The notes below the pieces were generated by a model. It was not told the DNA's origin and searched no databases. It saw only the letters and a list, made by a program, of their open reading frames with translations. Made by a program: the position numbers and the translations under genes. From the NCBI RefSeq assembly GCF_026210795.1, contig NC_089436.1, forward strand, positions 3,286,001 to 3,350,000: DNA of 64,000 nt. Direction: 5' to 3'. The number at the start of each line of letters is the position of its first letter. Position 1 is the first letter of the stretch. Source of the stretch: Rhizophagus irregularis (Eukaryota > Glomeromycota > Glomeromycetes > Glomerales > Glomeraceae). Of the stretch, positions 19,780 through 32,600 are shown one piece after another.

Positions 19780-22213
19780 TTTTTTTTTTATATGAATCAA
19801 TGAATTTAGTTTAATTAAAATTATATTATTAAATTATCTCTTTTATACAAGTTATCGTTTATGGTTTTGTATGTAATATTTTGGTTTAATAAAAATAAAT
19901 TATAAATTGGTTAACTGTTGATTATTCATTTCATACAATACGAAATGTAATGTCAAGTTAAATTATCACTTATTGAATAAATTTATTATTAGTTTATGTA
20001 TAAACGAAAAGTAATATTGTTATTTTTATACAAAAATGTTTTAAAATATTTTAATTATCGAATTATAAAATGAAAAATTATACTAAATCGCTTGAAATAT
20101 TTTTTAGCAAATTATCCTAAAAACTAATGGAAAAACTGAACAAAAATGCAAATGAATTAAATCGACAAAAAAAGAAACTAAGTGAAAATACGACTGAAAT
20201 AGAAATTCAAGCATAAAAGTATAAAACGAATATAAGATGAAAGTCTAATAAGTGATAATAAGCGATTCGATCCTAATCAATATATATGTTATCTTCACTA
20301 GAGTTATTTTTATTACCTTTTTCGGAAATGTTGGCAATTTTGGTATTAACTATTTATGAACTGGATACACCGATCACATAACAAAAATTAAAAAAAATGT
20401 CATTTCGGATTACCAACATTTTTACTGAAAATAACAATTTATTACAGTTTATGAAATTCAAATTTCTTTTTTAATTTATAAAGTGAAATTATTATTGGTC
20501 AAACGGGCCAAACGGGTTGGTCAAGTGATCAGACGATGGTAAGTTATAACTCGACCGACGTCATCACCTAATCTTTAATCTAAACATTCACGTGAGTATC
20601 AACTTTAAATGTACCAACTTTTCTAATTATAATCCAAAAAATCAATACAATAAATTATATGAAAATAATATACTTGTATTATCTTATAAACATACTGTAT
20701 ACTGTGATCTCTCACATTCTTTTTTACGTAATTTTCAAACATAGGTGTTTAAGAGACGCAAGGTTCGATTATAATTTACACTAATTTAGATGAACAGTCT
20801 GATGATCTATAACAAGATAGCAAATAAGGAGATACTGTTTAAGTGTCAGGTAAATATCATATTCCTTTTAAATACTGCCTATACTCGATCCACAATTCAA
20901 ATTTATATAACATTCCAGTAAATTGGCCGCTAATATGAAATCCTTTACTTTAATGCAATACTGCAATAACTGCATGCGAGATATAAAACCCTATTAGTAA
21001 AACAGTAAGTTAATCTCCTTACAGGTCTTTGATATAAAAAGACAATGTTTGAGTGAAAAAAAAGAACATTTACAGTCAAAAAAAAGTGAAGAAACGAAAA
21101 AATATAAAAAAAATGAAGATAGTTTACTATCTTATTCTATAATTATAATAGCAGGAAAGACTGATATTTCGGGCATTATCAGTGAATGAAACCCGTATAG
21201 GAAAAAACTTATTGTATAGTAACGCTCCTGTATCAACAATAAAAAGAAAAAAATCTTCCCAACATCAAAAAACGCATTTTGGTAGTATTGTTTACCTTGA
21301 TTAGGATAATAAATTGTTTAAAATGCACAAGACGTATATACTATCAATTGATGTAAAGAGGAAAATTAATAATATTAGACATTATTTTAATTTCAAGAAA
21401 TATAAAGTTAGTATCTTTTTATTAATGAATTATTAATATTTTTAATTCACTGGCTTCAATAAACATGTACAATAACTTGTATCGTTTTGTAATTATAAAA
21501 TTTTATTTTATCCAAATTAACTTGTTGTACTTAATAATGTATATCTTATCCGTCCTTAAAATATTGAAAGAAGTCATTATGCTTAATAGAGTTTGAGGAT
21601 GCGATTAAAAAATTGAAATCAAACGATAGCTTTAAAAATACCAACATCAAATCCTAGGAAAACCTGTACTTCTTTTATATAATTAATTGAAAAATTTTTT
21701 TTTGATACTTAGCGAGTATTTGTAGGACAAATATAAAACTTAGTATATTTATGTACATAACCAGTCTCAGTGATGTGCATTTGTGCATAAATTTTAATAA
21801 ATTTTAAGCCTAATCCCAATGAGCCATGTGTTACGCCTCATAATCTATGACATTCCATATATAGTATCCTAAATAATCATTTATTTTCCAATGGAAATAA
21901 GTGTTTATTATTATTTTGTACGATAACGATAAAGGTCATACAATTTTAAAGTAGTAAAATATGTCTTAAACTAGCCAAAATTAAAATGATTCTGGCTGAA
22001 CTATTTATTATTACAACTAAGTATTATCTTAAAGTAATTGTAATTGTTCATGTAATAGTCGTAATAGACGTAATAATCGTAATATGCAGGTTTACAATGA
22101 AAAATGGCGTTCTTAATAACGAAAAAGGTTTGGATTTTTTGTATTAAAATCTTAAGATCTACATCTTCATTTGACTTTTTAACACGCTTTTCTTTTTCAA
22201 AAGAAATACAAAG
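19780..22213. other. intergenic region
   Basis: About 2.4 kb of AT-rich sequence with no open frame of note, no tRNA and no clear terminal inverted repeat. Nothing is supported here. Confidence 0.5.
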
Positions 22214-23340
22214 ATGAGTACTCAAATCCTCACTAAAAAAATTAACCTTGAGAATGATTTTAAAGAACATATCAATAAAAGATTATATTTCTCAAAATTT
22301 TCGTAATACAAATGTACATGCTATTTCAGTTGATTATGATGAAACTCCTTCAAACGAACATTCTGTATTGAAGGATACAGTGACTTCTCATAGATTAGCC
22401 GCTGCGATATTTTATGCTTATAGTAATCATCAACATTTGCTTCTAACACCTGATGATATTTGGTTAACTATAGCACAAGGTGTTAGTCAACATATTAATT
22501 ATAATGCAGAAAAATTTCGTTATCGTTTTGTTAATCATGAAGGTAAAAAAGAAATAGCTATTCCTATTACTGGTATTTTGAATAGTAATGGTTCTCTTCT
22601 TGAAGGTGATTGGCCGAAAGCAATAGACAGATTAGTTGTGAAAACTAATGAAGCAGTAGAAAAAATTGATGTAAAATCTCTTTTAGAATGTGATTTTTCT
22701 ACAACAACAAAAAGTTCTCTTACTGCTAGTCAAATCGTTCTTTTAGATATGCTTAAAGAATATTTTTCATATAAGGGTTACATCACATGTGGAATCCCTA
22801 AAATTACTCTTAAAGGTACTTTAGAAGATTGGACAAAATTGCAAGAGAAAGTTGTACAATTACGTCAATTGGACTTAGATATGGATTTTTGGTTAGATAG
22901 ATTGGATCCTGTTATATGGAAATTAGTTGAAACTTATAAAGGCAATGTTGATGAAGAATTTTGGTCAAAAATAATTTCAAAAAAAAGTTTTGGTTCAGGT
23001 CCCATTATTGTTACAGGATGGACTACAGCCTTTTACCCATATAAAATAAATGGAAAAAAATTGGAAAATGACTCACTTAAACCAGATGATTTTCCTGATG
23101 GAAGAGTTAAAGTACCATTTACAACTGATACTGGATTTAAATTAGAATTAGTTGCAGGATTTTTAGGTGCACAACAAAAATCTCTTGAAAATTCAAATGA
23201 ATTGGTTGTTTCTCCAGTTATCAGTTGGGTTTGTTATTGATGAAGAAACTACAAATGAAAAAGATGAATTAGAATTATTATTAAAGAAATTTAAAAACAA
23301 AATCGAAGAAATTGATTCGATTAGAAAATCAGAGTCTTGA
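22214..23340 (+). CDS. DUF4419-family protein with probable frameshifts at both ends
   Basis: The main open stretch (22248-23240, 330 residues) reads as a DUF4419 protein: NEHSVLKDTVTSHRLAAAIF, then HLLLTPDDIWLTIAQGVSQH, then GSGPIIVTGWTTAFYPY near the C-terminal third. DUF4419 is widespread in fungi and has no assigned activity. That stretch has no good start. A better ATG at 22214 (MSTQILTKKINL) is in another frame and stops after about 30 codons near 22300. At the 3' end the main frame stops at 23240, while another frame continues with VIDEETTNEKDELELLLKKF to a stop at 23340. Single-base changes at both ends would explain this; sequencing error or a recent pseudogene are both possible. No GT-AG introns fit the breaks. 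Confidence 0.7.
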
Positions 23341-24636
23341 TCTTAAGTTGATTATTTTTTTTATTTTTTTTATTTTTTTTATTTTATTTATTTTTATTTT
23401 TTTTATTATGAATTAATTACCAACTTTTAATTTTTCGGATCAATAAATAATATCTATTTTATCGGCTGTAAAAATTATACATTGAATTTTGTTAACTTAT
23501 ATAACAAACAGTACAAGTACGTAAAATTATGGATATTACTTAAGTGGGGCTATCTATATAAGATATCGTTCCATAAAATTTTTTACCCCATGTACTTTTT
23601 TGTAACAATGAAATCAATTTTATCTGTGACCATCTTTCATAGTATTGCCACTAAACCATCATTCTAATACTTTATGTATTAATCATACAAAACGTTATTT
23701 CTAAGTAAATTGACAGGTAATCTCTCCATATCGTTGTACGTTTGTTAGTGTTAAAATATCGTTAGATATCCAGCCCATCAGCCATAAAATATAGTTTCGT
23801 ACGTAGCGAAAAATCACGTGTAATCGATTTAGAAAGCATTCTTCGTGAAGAGGCAAGAACATACTAACGAAAACACATCGTTATACGTGAAAATCGTCTT
23901 TTAAACATTTTTTGTAGTCGTAATGATTATTTTCTTTTAGATGATTTAAGAGGAATTGCGCATAATATTTTTATTTAATTTTTTTCATGAGAATTTTTAT
24001 TTGTAATATTAATTAAATTTATATAAATAAATACTAGAAGTGACCATCGCTTCGCACCAGATTAATGTCTTTTAATCAATGTACAAATATATGATTTAAA
24101 TTACGTAATAAATAATGCTATATAAATAAGCAAGAAATATGAGTAAGAAATAATTTTTTTTTATTTTACAATTAAATTTGTCCTAATTAATTGATATGAA
24201 AAAAATATTGGATTATATAATAAAAATGATAAAAATAACTTTTTTTTTTATCGTTCTTATATTATGTGCCAGTGCATACATTAAAAATCTTTCTTATATT
24301 GAACGTTTTCATTGTAGTATAACTCGTACATATTATCAAATCAATAGTAGGGTAAACTTTTTATACTATATAGCTTACGCTATAGCGTAAGATTCATATC
24401 CAATACATAAAATAAAAATTATATATAGAAAAGTCAGAAAACTAATAAAAAACTAATTAAAAAAATTTTTTATTTTTGGGTTTGAAAAGAAGACGAAAAA
24501 TAATAATAAAAAAAAATAATAATTAAAATAAAATTTTCGGTTTTGAAAAATAAAAAGACCGTTAAACAAAAAAGTAACCGGCAACACAATCTACTGCGGC
24601 TGATCGCATCATCCAAGAAGACGGGAAAACTTATTA
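23341..24636. other. intergenic region with T-rich run
   Basis: Starts with a (T)nA-rich run at about 23345-23405 following the DUF4419 gene. A short perfect palindrome, CTTACGCTATAGCGTAAG, lies near 24373-24390. No gene is supported. Confidence 0.5.
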
Positions 24637-24820
24637 CAGTCAAACCTTTATATAACGATATGTCGGGACATATATGAAATTTTTAGAAAATATCGTTATA
24701 TCAAAGTTATACCGATATTTATATGTCCTCACATATAGTGGGAAAATAAAATTTTATCGGTATATCAAGTTTTTAATAGTATATCGGTATATCGAATATC
24801 GGTATATCGAGGTTAGACTG
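24637..24820. mobile_element. 184-bp pogo/Tc1-like MITE
   Basis: Ends are CAGTCAAACCTTTATATAAC on the left and the inverse TATATCGAGGTTAGACTG on the right, flanked by TA on both sides (24635-24636, 24821-24822). The termini resemble pogo/Tigger elements (CAGT...AACC) and the interior repeats ATCGGTATATC. There is no coding capacity. Confidence 0.75.
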
Positions 24821-24822
24821 TA

Positions 24823-26286
24823 ATATTTATAACAAACCGGAATTGAATTAGCCACGAAAGTCTTCACGGATTGGCCATTAAAACGTACACGTAAACTATA
24901 ATAAACATGGAATAGATCAGGCACAGATTTTTCATGTTAACAATTCAAGTTATTTATACGGACAAAATAAGAGGATCACACGAGAGGTCTGTGCGACAGA
25001 AGAATTTCTACTAGAATTTCTCACATATATTTGGGAATTTTAGTTATCATTCATGTTAATTTTCTGTAGTCAAACGTAACTGTTTAAGACTTTCCAATTT
25101 AATTTAACATGACCACATGACAATGACAATCTTGCTTTTTTTCCGAAAATTTTTCAATTTTACTATTGATTATTTGTCCCCCCAAATTTCTTTCCGACGT
25201 AAGGTTAGCATACTTTTGAATTGGTGAAGCCTTATTGTAGTTGTATTTACAGTAAATAAAAATGCTTAATTGTTACTCGGTAGTTAGTACTGAGTAATGT
25301 GACATTTCAAATTATTAAAAAAGTAACTTTAAATTAATCCAAAAAACAAATTTTCGACTTACCTAAAGTGCCATTCATGCGTTCGAATGAAAAACACCAG
25401 AATGCATAAAAAGGGCCATAGTCATAAGAACATTCGCACAAGTGAAGCGAAAGGTAGAGATTCGGAGACACCTTAATTCGGTCGTAATATTCTTCGATTA
25501 ATTTAATGATTTCAATTAATTTTTGGTGAATGATAAGTGCCGCAGTTACCAGGTCACGTGTGCCAAGTAACTAACATAAATCCTAACATTTAACACTCAA
25601 GTATTAAAACGTAATAAATAAGGTTTCGATTTTTTTGAGTAAAAGTTTCCAATTTATTTCCGTAAATGTAAAATTTTTTATAGGGAGTTCGAGTTATTCG
25701 TGGCTCGCTGACTCTACGAAGGCAAATGATTTGGGCCTACCTGATAGACATTCATTGATTGGCAAATGAAAGTTAAAGACGGTAGCGTCAGGACGCGATA
25801 AAAAAGGATTCTCGACATAAATTGCTCGTCAAAGTAAATATATTACTCATATCAGTTCATATGATGCAAATAATTACTCATTTATGATATATATAATATA
25901 TAACATAAATAATATAAACACCTTAGGTTCGTTTTGTTTTCTTTTTTTAGGCGGTAATAATTTTTTCAATTTTAGACTCTTTTTTTCGACGTGGGATACC
26001 GGCAAGTAAAAAAAAATTGGTTCAATTTTTTTTATATTAACGTTAACGAGTTTTCAAGTCTCCTGAACGTGGAAACCTGTATGTCTTCTTTCCGTTTTTT
26101 CTTCTCTTCACTTTTCTTTAGGTCTTCTTTTATTTTCGATTAAATAATCTTGAACATAGTTGAATAATTCTTCGATAATTAACTCACCAGATGAAACTAA
26201 TAAACCAAGAATATCTTCTCCCGATAGGCCATCTCCTTCTCTTCGGTTCTCTTTTTTTACATCTTCTTTTAGGTATGAGCGTGAGA
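24823..26286. other. intergenic region
   Basis: AT-rich, no open frame of note. Some segments have balanced composition (25360-25560), but no motif was recognised. Confidence 0.45.
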
Positions 26287-26330
26287 GGACCCAGAAATAT
26301 ATATAAAAGGGGTTTGCGTATTTTGAACTA
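26287..26330. mobile_element. solitary arm of the GACCCAGAAATATAT MITE family
   Basis: GACCCAGAAATATATATAAA followed closely by GTTTGCGTATTTTGAACTAG matches, in inverse, the right arm of the element at 4463-4692. No second arm was found nearby, so this is a truncated copy or one end of an element whose other end has decayed. Confidence 0.55.
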
Positions 26331-26383
26331 GTGTGAGTTTTGTATGGGTGAGTGGTATGTGTATGTTTGTGTACTCCTTCGCT

Positions 26384-26570
26384 TTTTTACCTTTCCTTCT
26401 CTCGCTTGCCCTCTTTTCTTCTCTTCCTTCCCTTTCCCCTTTCCTTTCCCTTTCTCTTATTCCCTCTCTCTTTCCACTTTCCCCTCTCTCACTTTCCCTC
26501 TTTCCTTTTCTCTTCCTTCCTTTCCCTTTTCCTTTCCCCAATCTCGCTTTTTCTTCCCTTTCCTTCTGAT
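26384..26570. repeat. polypyrimidine (CT-rich) tract
   Basis: About 190 bases almost purely C and T, built of CCCTTTCC/TTCTCTC-type units. The long overlapping frames on both strands here are artefacts of this composition. Confidence 0.8.
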
Positions 26571-27661
26571 CAATGTTTCTGCACCTCAATGTTGGTGATC
26601 AGGTGACAACAAGTTTTTTTAAAAGACTTAGCTACTAAGTATGAGGTAAAAGTGTCGGGCAAAGCCAAATATGTTGATTAGTTTCTATTGCACAAAAGGC
26701 AGTCGGTTATATTCCGAATAATATCTGGGAAGTTACGATTAAAGTAGGTAAAGTATTAGTGGAAGTTTAATTTTCCAGGCAACATATTTGACTAGTGGAG
26801 GGTCCATGTGTATTAAAATTAAGCCATTTGGCAATAAGTTATATGGCGTTTAGTAAACGTTTGGATGTCCGCTAATTCTTTGTGGTTTAGGCGGTTGTCG
26901 ATCATCTTATAATTAATAATTTTCCTATTAATGCTGAATTAATTCGTAGTTTCGTACATGCTACCAGAATTTAGGAGTTATGCACTCTGCACATGATAGC
27001 GTTACCGGCCAGTGCATACGTTAATATCGTACACATGATGCGTAAGTTAAGGAGGGGAAGCTAATCCTTGTCAAAATAATTAAATTTTTAATTTCTTTGC
27101 TGTTCCCACACTTCAATTTCTTTCGTTTGCAAAACAATTTTTTTCCAATAATCGGAATTTGCTCACGTGATAATTAGTGCTCGTCGAGCGTGATCAGAGA
27201 AAGTATTCTGTATTATAAATAAGAAAAAATAATAAAGGATATCAAAATAGTTAATTAATAATTTATACTATAGTGGTAATATTGTTTGTGATAATAGAGT
27301 ACAAGTTTCTGTTTCAATCTTTTTAACTTTAAGATGTCTTAAAAAATTATTGAAGCGGTCCGTATAATTTTTTTTTTATTTAATTCTTAGACGACGTAAA
27401 AAAAAAAATAACAATTTGTTTTCAACTTTATTTTCAATATTCCTTTTTTAAATTAATTCTATGATTTATGAGATAAAATATCTTATAATTTAAAATTTCG
27501 GTTCTTACTCTTTTAAACTGTAATTTCGTTATTTTTAACAAATAATTTACACGGAAATTGAAAAATTACGAAATGCAAAAGTAAAAAAAAAATTCATGTC
27601 AACCAAAAACCTGTTATGAAATTTATGTTATGTACTAAGCTATTTTTGAACACAATATATA
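26571..27661. other. intergenic region
   Basis: No gene seen. AT-rich throughout, with ATA (27659-27661) forming the left flank duplication of the next element. Confidence 0.45.
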
Positions 27662-28061
27662 CCCTATAAGAAATATGTATACGGAAAGGATACGTTTTGT
27701 ATACATTTTTTGTACGTTTCTATAGATTCCGTATACAAATTCCGTATATTTAATAAGCAATTCATTTTTGAACATTTTTTAAAAAAACTAATGTATACGA
27801 AATGTATACGGAAAAAATTAAACATGCGGAATGTATACGGAATTTTTAAACTTAATATTTTTAGAAGATAATTTTACAAAAATCCCGTATCATAACACGA
27901 GATCACATGATTGTTTATTGTTTTGTTATGATACGTTTTTTGTTTTTTTATATAAACCCTTACTTTGATGAGTTTGATCTTCCGATCTTCCTTTCTGTCT
28001 TTCCCTTCCTTTCTCTTTCTCTTGTCTTATTTTTGTTATTTTTTTCTAAATTTTTCTTCTT

Positions 28062-28345
28062 TCTTCGTCACCCCCTTTTAAAAATAATTTTTTTTTTTGT
28101 ACCTCACTTTAAAAAAAATTTTTTTTCGTCACTCTCCTTTGAAAAAAAAATTTTTTTCGTCACTCCCTTAAAAAAAAATTTTTTCTTTTATTCCCACTCT
28201 TCTTTTTTTTAAAAAAAATTTCTTCTTTCTATTTCTATTTCCTCTTTATAAAAAATTTTTTATTTTTCTAACTTTGACGTCCTCCCTTTAAAAGAAAATT
28301 TTTTTTTAACTTTTGTAACTTCGTTACCCTCTTTTTAAAAAAATA
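28062..28345. repeat. tandem AAAATTTT-junction repeats
   Basis: About eight degraded units of roughly 32-35 bp. Each has an A-run meeting a T-run (AAAAAAATTTTTTT) followed by CGTCACTCCC or a variant. This lies inside the TIR element. Confidence 0.65.
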
Positions 28346-28399
28346 TTTTTTTTTGATTTATTCTTTATTCCCTTTCTTTGTTATTTATATTTATCCCTT

Positions 28400-28840
28400 T
28401 TTTTATTTCATAGGCCAGCAGATTTTTTTTTGTGAGAAGATTCAGTTTCTTTTTTCTTTTTTGTAGATCAGTTTGGGAGTCCTTTCCTTTTTGTAGGATT
28501 GTTCAGGATTTTTTTTCTTTTTTTAGGTCAGTTCAAATTTTCTTTCTTTCTTTCTTTTTTTTTGTAAATTGGGTTCAGATTCTTTTCTTTTTGTAGGTTG
28601 TTTCAGTTTTGTTGCTTCAGAGTCTTCCTTTTTTGTAGGTCAGTTTTGGATTTATTTTGTTGTTTTGGTTTCTTTTCATTAGACGCCTCATAATTCTTTT
28701 CTTTTATGTAGGTCAGACATTCTGGAGTTCTCTTTCTTTTTTTGTAGGAATGCTGACCTTTGGTGACTTGGACGATTGCAGATACTATATGGGGGTTTTG
28801 TTTCCAATCTTTTTTTTTTTTTGTTCTTTTAGGTTGTTTG
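28400..28840. repeat. tandem TTTTTGTAGGTCAGTT repeats
   Basis: Irregular units of 45-70 bp, each with TTCTTTTTTTGTAGGTCAGTT or a close variant, about nine times. This lies inside the TIR element. The open frames over it have no coding character. Confidence 0.65.
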
Positions 28841-29688
28841 ACTCCAAATGAACCTGAACTTATAGATAATTTTGGCTGCAATAGGTGGTTTTAATAAGGA
28901 GGGAATTTTCATAATGTATTTGTACTTTGTTTATTTTTTATTTTTTATTTAATTTAATAAAGTAAAATTAGATTTATGTAAATACAATTATAGTAAACTG
29001 TAATACAAATAGTAAATTCAGTGACCAAATCGTATAAATTTCGTGATAAAATCAGTGATCAAATCATGTAAATTCCATATAAATCCCGTGCAAATTCCGT
29101 ATCCAAACCATATTTTTAGTGATACGGAATTGTGCATTTTTCCGTATCCTATTATGATACGTTATTTCTAAGGAAAAAACTCGTATAAAAACTTTATAAA
29201 AAACGTATCCAATTTTTTTATAGGGATACAACATCCATAATTGTAATCTAACAGCGAAATACCGAAATATTATAATCATTGTGATACTATAAATTCATAA
29301 ATTTGATTGTATTTTTTTTTAAAAAAAATTAAAAATTCTAATTCTCTTTTTCCTTTTTTTATTTGTTTACATATCATGCGCGCGGAGTTTTCTCACCGAT
29401 GAAAGAATTTATTCCTTTTTTTAAGTATCTCATGATTCATTTATTTATATTAATTTCAAACATGCACATTAATATAATATGTACTATCTGCTATGATTTA
29501 CGAATGTAACATCTAACTTTTTATTTTGACGATGATTTCCTATTAAGGACAAAAAAAATTCACATTTAAATTTACCAATTTCGTAACGTTACAAATTTTC
29601 GCTGATCTATTATTGAATATAAAAGAATACGCGAGTACGTCCAACTTACACGTTCAGCTTTTAAGCCGGAAAATAAACAAATAAAATC

Positions 29689-32600
29689 ATGTCAATTGAC
29701 ACCTTAACAGGTTCAAATCATTATATTGATTGGCTAGAAAGGTCAATTGTCGATGAACATATCAAATATTATGAATATTCAGACTTCAAAAATATTCGAC
29801 CAATAGGGAATGGTTCATATGGAAAAGTCAATCGTGCTAATTGGAAAAATACCGATCATTTCTTCGCTTTGAAATCTTTTAGTAATAACAAACAAACACT
29901 TGAAGAAATCATAAAAGAGGTAATTATTTAAAGGGATGAATTAATTAAATCAATGATAATTAATAATACTTTTTTTATATAATACGTCATAGTTAAAGTT
30001 ACACAGAAGTGTTGATGATCATGGAAATATCGTAAGATTATATGGAATCACAAATGTAGAAACCAGTAAGTATTAAAAATTTAGAATGTATTTTATTTAT
30101 ACTTACCTTATTTTAAAATATTTATTATTTAGCAGATCCAACTCAACAGATAAAAAATTATGCATTAGTCTTGGAATATGCCAATGGCGGTACATTAAAC
30201 ACCTATTTAGGCAAAAATATTAATGATCTGGATTGGAATGATAAATCTCGCTTAGCACTACAACTGGCAGACGCCGTAGGATTTTTACATGATAATGATA
30301 TTGTTCATCGTGATCTGGTAATATTCGAAATCATTATTGCCTCTAATTGATTATGTGTTAAATGATTAATGAAATTTTTTGTAAAACTTAGCACTCAGGA
30401 AATATACTTATACATCAGAACAATATTAAATTAGCAGACTTTGGGCTATCAAAAAAAGATACTGAAACATCAAGTATCACATCGAAAATACGTGGCGTAA
30501 TACCCTACGTGGATCCGAGGAAACTTAGTGATAAAAATTATAAATTAAATAAAAAATCAGATGTGTATAGCGTTGGAGTTCTATTGTGGCAAATTTCAAG
30601 TGGACGTGAACCATTCTCTGATGAAGGTGTTAAACACGACGTTAGTTTTAATTTGTCTTTAATAAAAGGTAAAAGGGAAAAAATTATTGATGGAACTCCT
30701 GTTAGATATAGTAAATTATACACAGGTAATAAATTAAATAAAATGATTAATATGTTTATATTTAAGCATAATGGGTATTAATTTGATTTACTGATTGGTT
30801 AGAATGTTGGAAATATGAACCAAACGAACGTCCAAATATGCAAGAAGTTATTTTAACGCTTAAAGAAGCCATTTCTCCTGAAATTATTATTTATAGTTTT
30901 AATGAAGACAATAAAAGTACTTATTCATCGGAAAAATACGGATCAATCTCAAAATCAAGCAATGTGACCGTGGATATAAATGACGCTCTAAACATTAACA
31001 ACAGTTTAATATTAAGTACTACGTCACATATTGCATCGTTAGAAAATAATAATATGTATGAAAGTAACTTAAGTTCGCAAAATCATATGGATATTGTGGA
31101 GTTTAAAAGTAATTCATCAAGCTCGTCAGACCCGTTAGACCAAAAATCGATAAATATGAACGAGACAATATCTGGTGCAATGGCTGATGGGTTAATTGAT
31201 TATATAATTACGAAACACGATGGTGGAATTACCTTTGACGATCAAATTCAACTGCTAATTACTAAAAAAATATTACAACCCGATCAAAATTTTAACAATC
31301 TCGTATATGCCTTTGATCAAGTTCAACAGCTGCTTACTAAAAAGATGTTGCAATCAAATCAAATATTTAATAATCTTATAGATTGGTTATCAAATAATAA
31401 AGATGAGCCAAAATATGGTTGGCTTCTTGGATTATTTTATTATTATAATATTGGTGTGGATGAAAAAGAAGAAAATAGTATTAAATCATTTGAACTGTTT
31501 TCAAAAGCAGCAAATGATAATTGTTTGATTGCGAAAGTTTATCTTGCCAAATGTTATTATGATGGATATGGAACAACCTTAGATCATCTTTTGGCTTCTA
31601 AATACTATCAAGAATCAGCAAAAAATGGAAGTATTATTGGCCAATTTTATTTAGGAAATCTTTATGAATCGATAAATAATGAAGTAGAATCGGTTTATTG
31701 GTATAAAAAGGCAGCTATAAGTGGTAATACAAGTGCAAAACTTTATCTTGCAAATTGCTATAGGTTAGGAAAAGGAGTTGATAAAGATGAAATTAAAGCA
31801 TTTAAATATTATGAAACCCTAGCTAATAAAAAAATTGCTGATGCTCAACTTAAACTTGGCGATTGTTTTTATAATGGAATTGGAACAAAATTGGATAGAA
31901 TACGGGCAAAATATTGGTATGAAAAGGCGGCAAATGACGGAAATATAATAGCAAAAAGTAATCTTAAATATTATTATAACGAAACAGTAAGATTTGAGAT
32001 AGACAAGTGTAAGAAAATTAGGCTTTACAAAGCATTATTTTCAAAAAGATTAAATCAGCTTGGATTGTACTGCATTGGTAAAATATTATTAAAATCGAAT
32101 TATGAAAAGTCATTTTATTATTTGCAAAAAGCAGCAGCAAATGGATGTAAATTTGCACAATTTAATTTAGGTGGATGTTATCAATTAGGACATGGTGTGA
32201 GAAAGGATGTAAGAAAGGCATTTGAATTATATAAGAAATCTGCTGAACAAGAATACATAAACGCACAATCTCAACTTATTTATTATTATGGATATGGATT
32301 AGGAACTGAAATAAATAGAGTAAAAGCATTTGAATTAGTTAAAATAATAGCTGAGAAAGGATATAAGCATGCACAATATTTATTAGGTTTACATTACAGA
32401 ACTGGAGAAGGAGTTGATAGAGATGAAGTAAAGGCATTTAAATTATTTGAAAAACTTGCCAATGAAAGTACAAAATGTCTATCTAATAATAATGAAATTA
32501 GTAAACAAAAAGATTTTGAATATTTTAAAATATCAATGAAGTATGTAAGTCCAAATTCATTATATCAACTTGGGTATTGTTATAATGAAGGAATTGGGAC

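Larger units (their letters stand above)
27662..29225. mobile_element. 1.56-kb TIR element of the CCCTATA family, GTATAC-rich
   Basis: Begins CCCTATAAGAAATATGTATA and ends with TTTTTTTATAGGG preceded by ACGTATCC, an inverted match. It is flanked by ATA on both sides (27659-27661, 29226-29228), again a 3-bp duplication. Subterminal zones hold many short inverted units based on CCGTATAC/GTATACGG and GATACG. The centre is pyrimidine-rich with two repeat types, annotated separately. No transposase frame. The ends and duplication length match 2123-2799, while the internal palindrome differs. Confidence 0.7.

Noticed and set aside
26269..26606. Overlapping long frames on both strands over the CT-rich tract
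   Set aside because: Low-complexity artefacts (Arg/Glu/Gly/Lys-rich on one strand, Ser/Phe/Pro/Leu-rich on the other).
27907..28212. A 101-codon plus-strand frame starting MIVYCFVMIRFLFFYINPYF
   Set aside because: Phe/Leu/Ser-rich translation of T-rich repeats in the TIR element; no signal beyond composition.
28062..28840. CRISPR-like array
   Set aside because: Repeats are irregular in length and low in complexity, lie within a eukaryotic TIR element, and have no unique spacers or cas genes.
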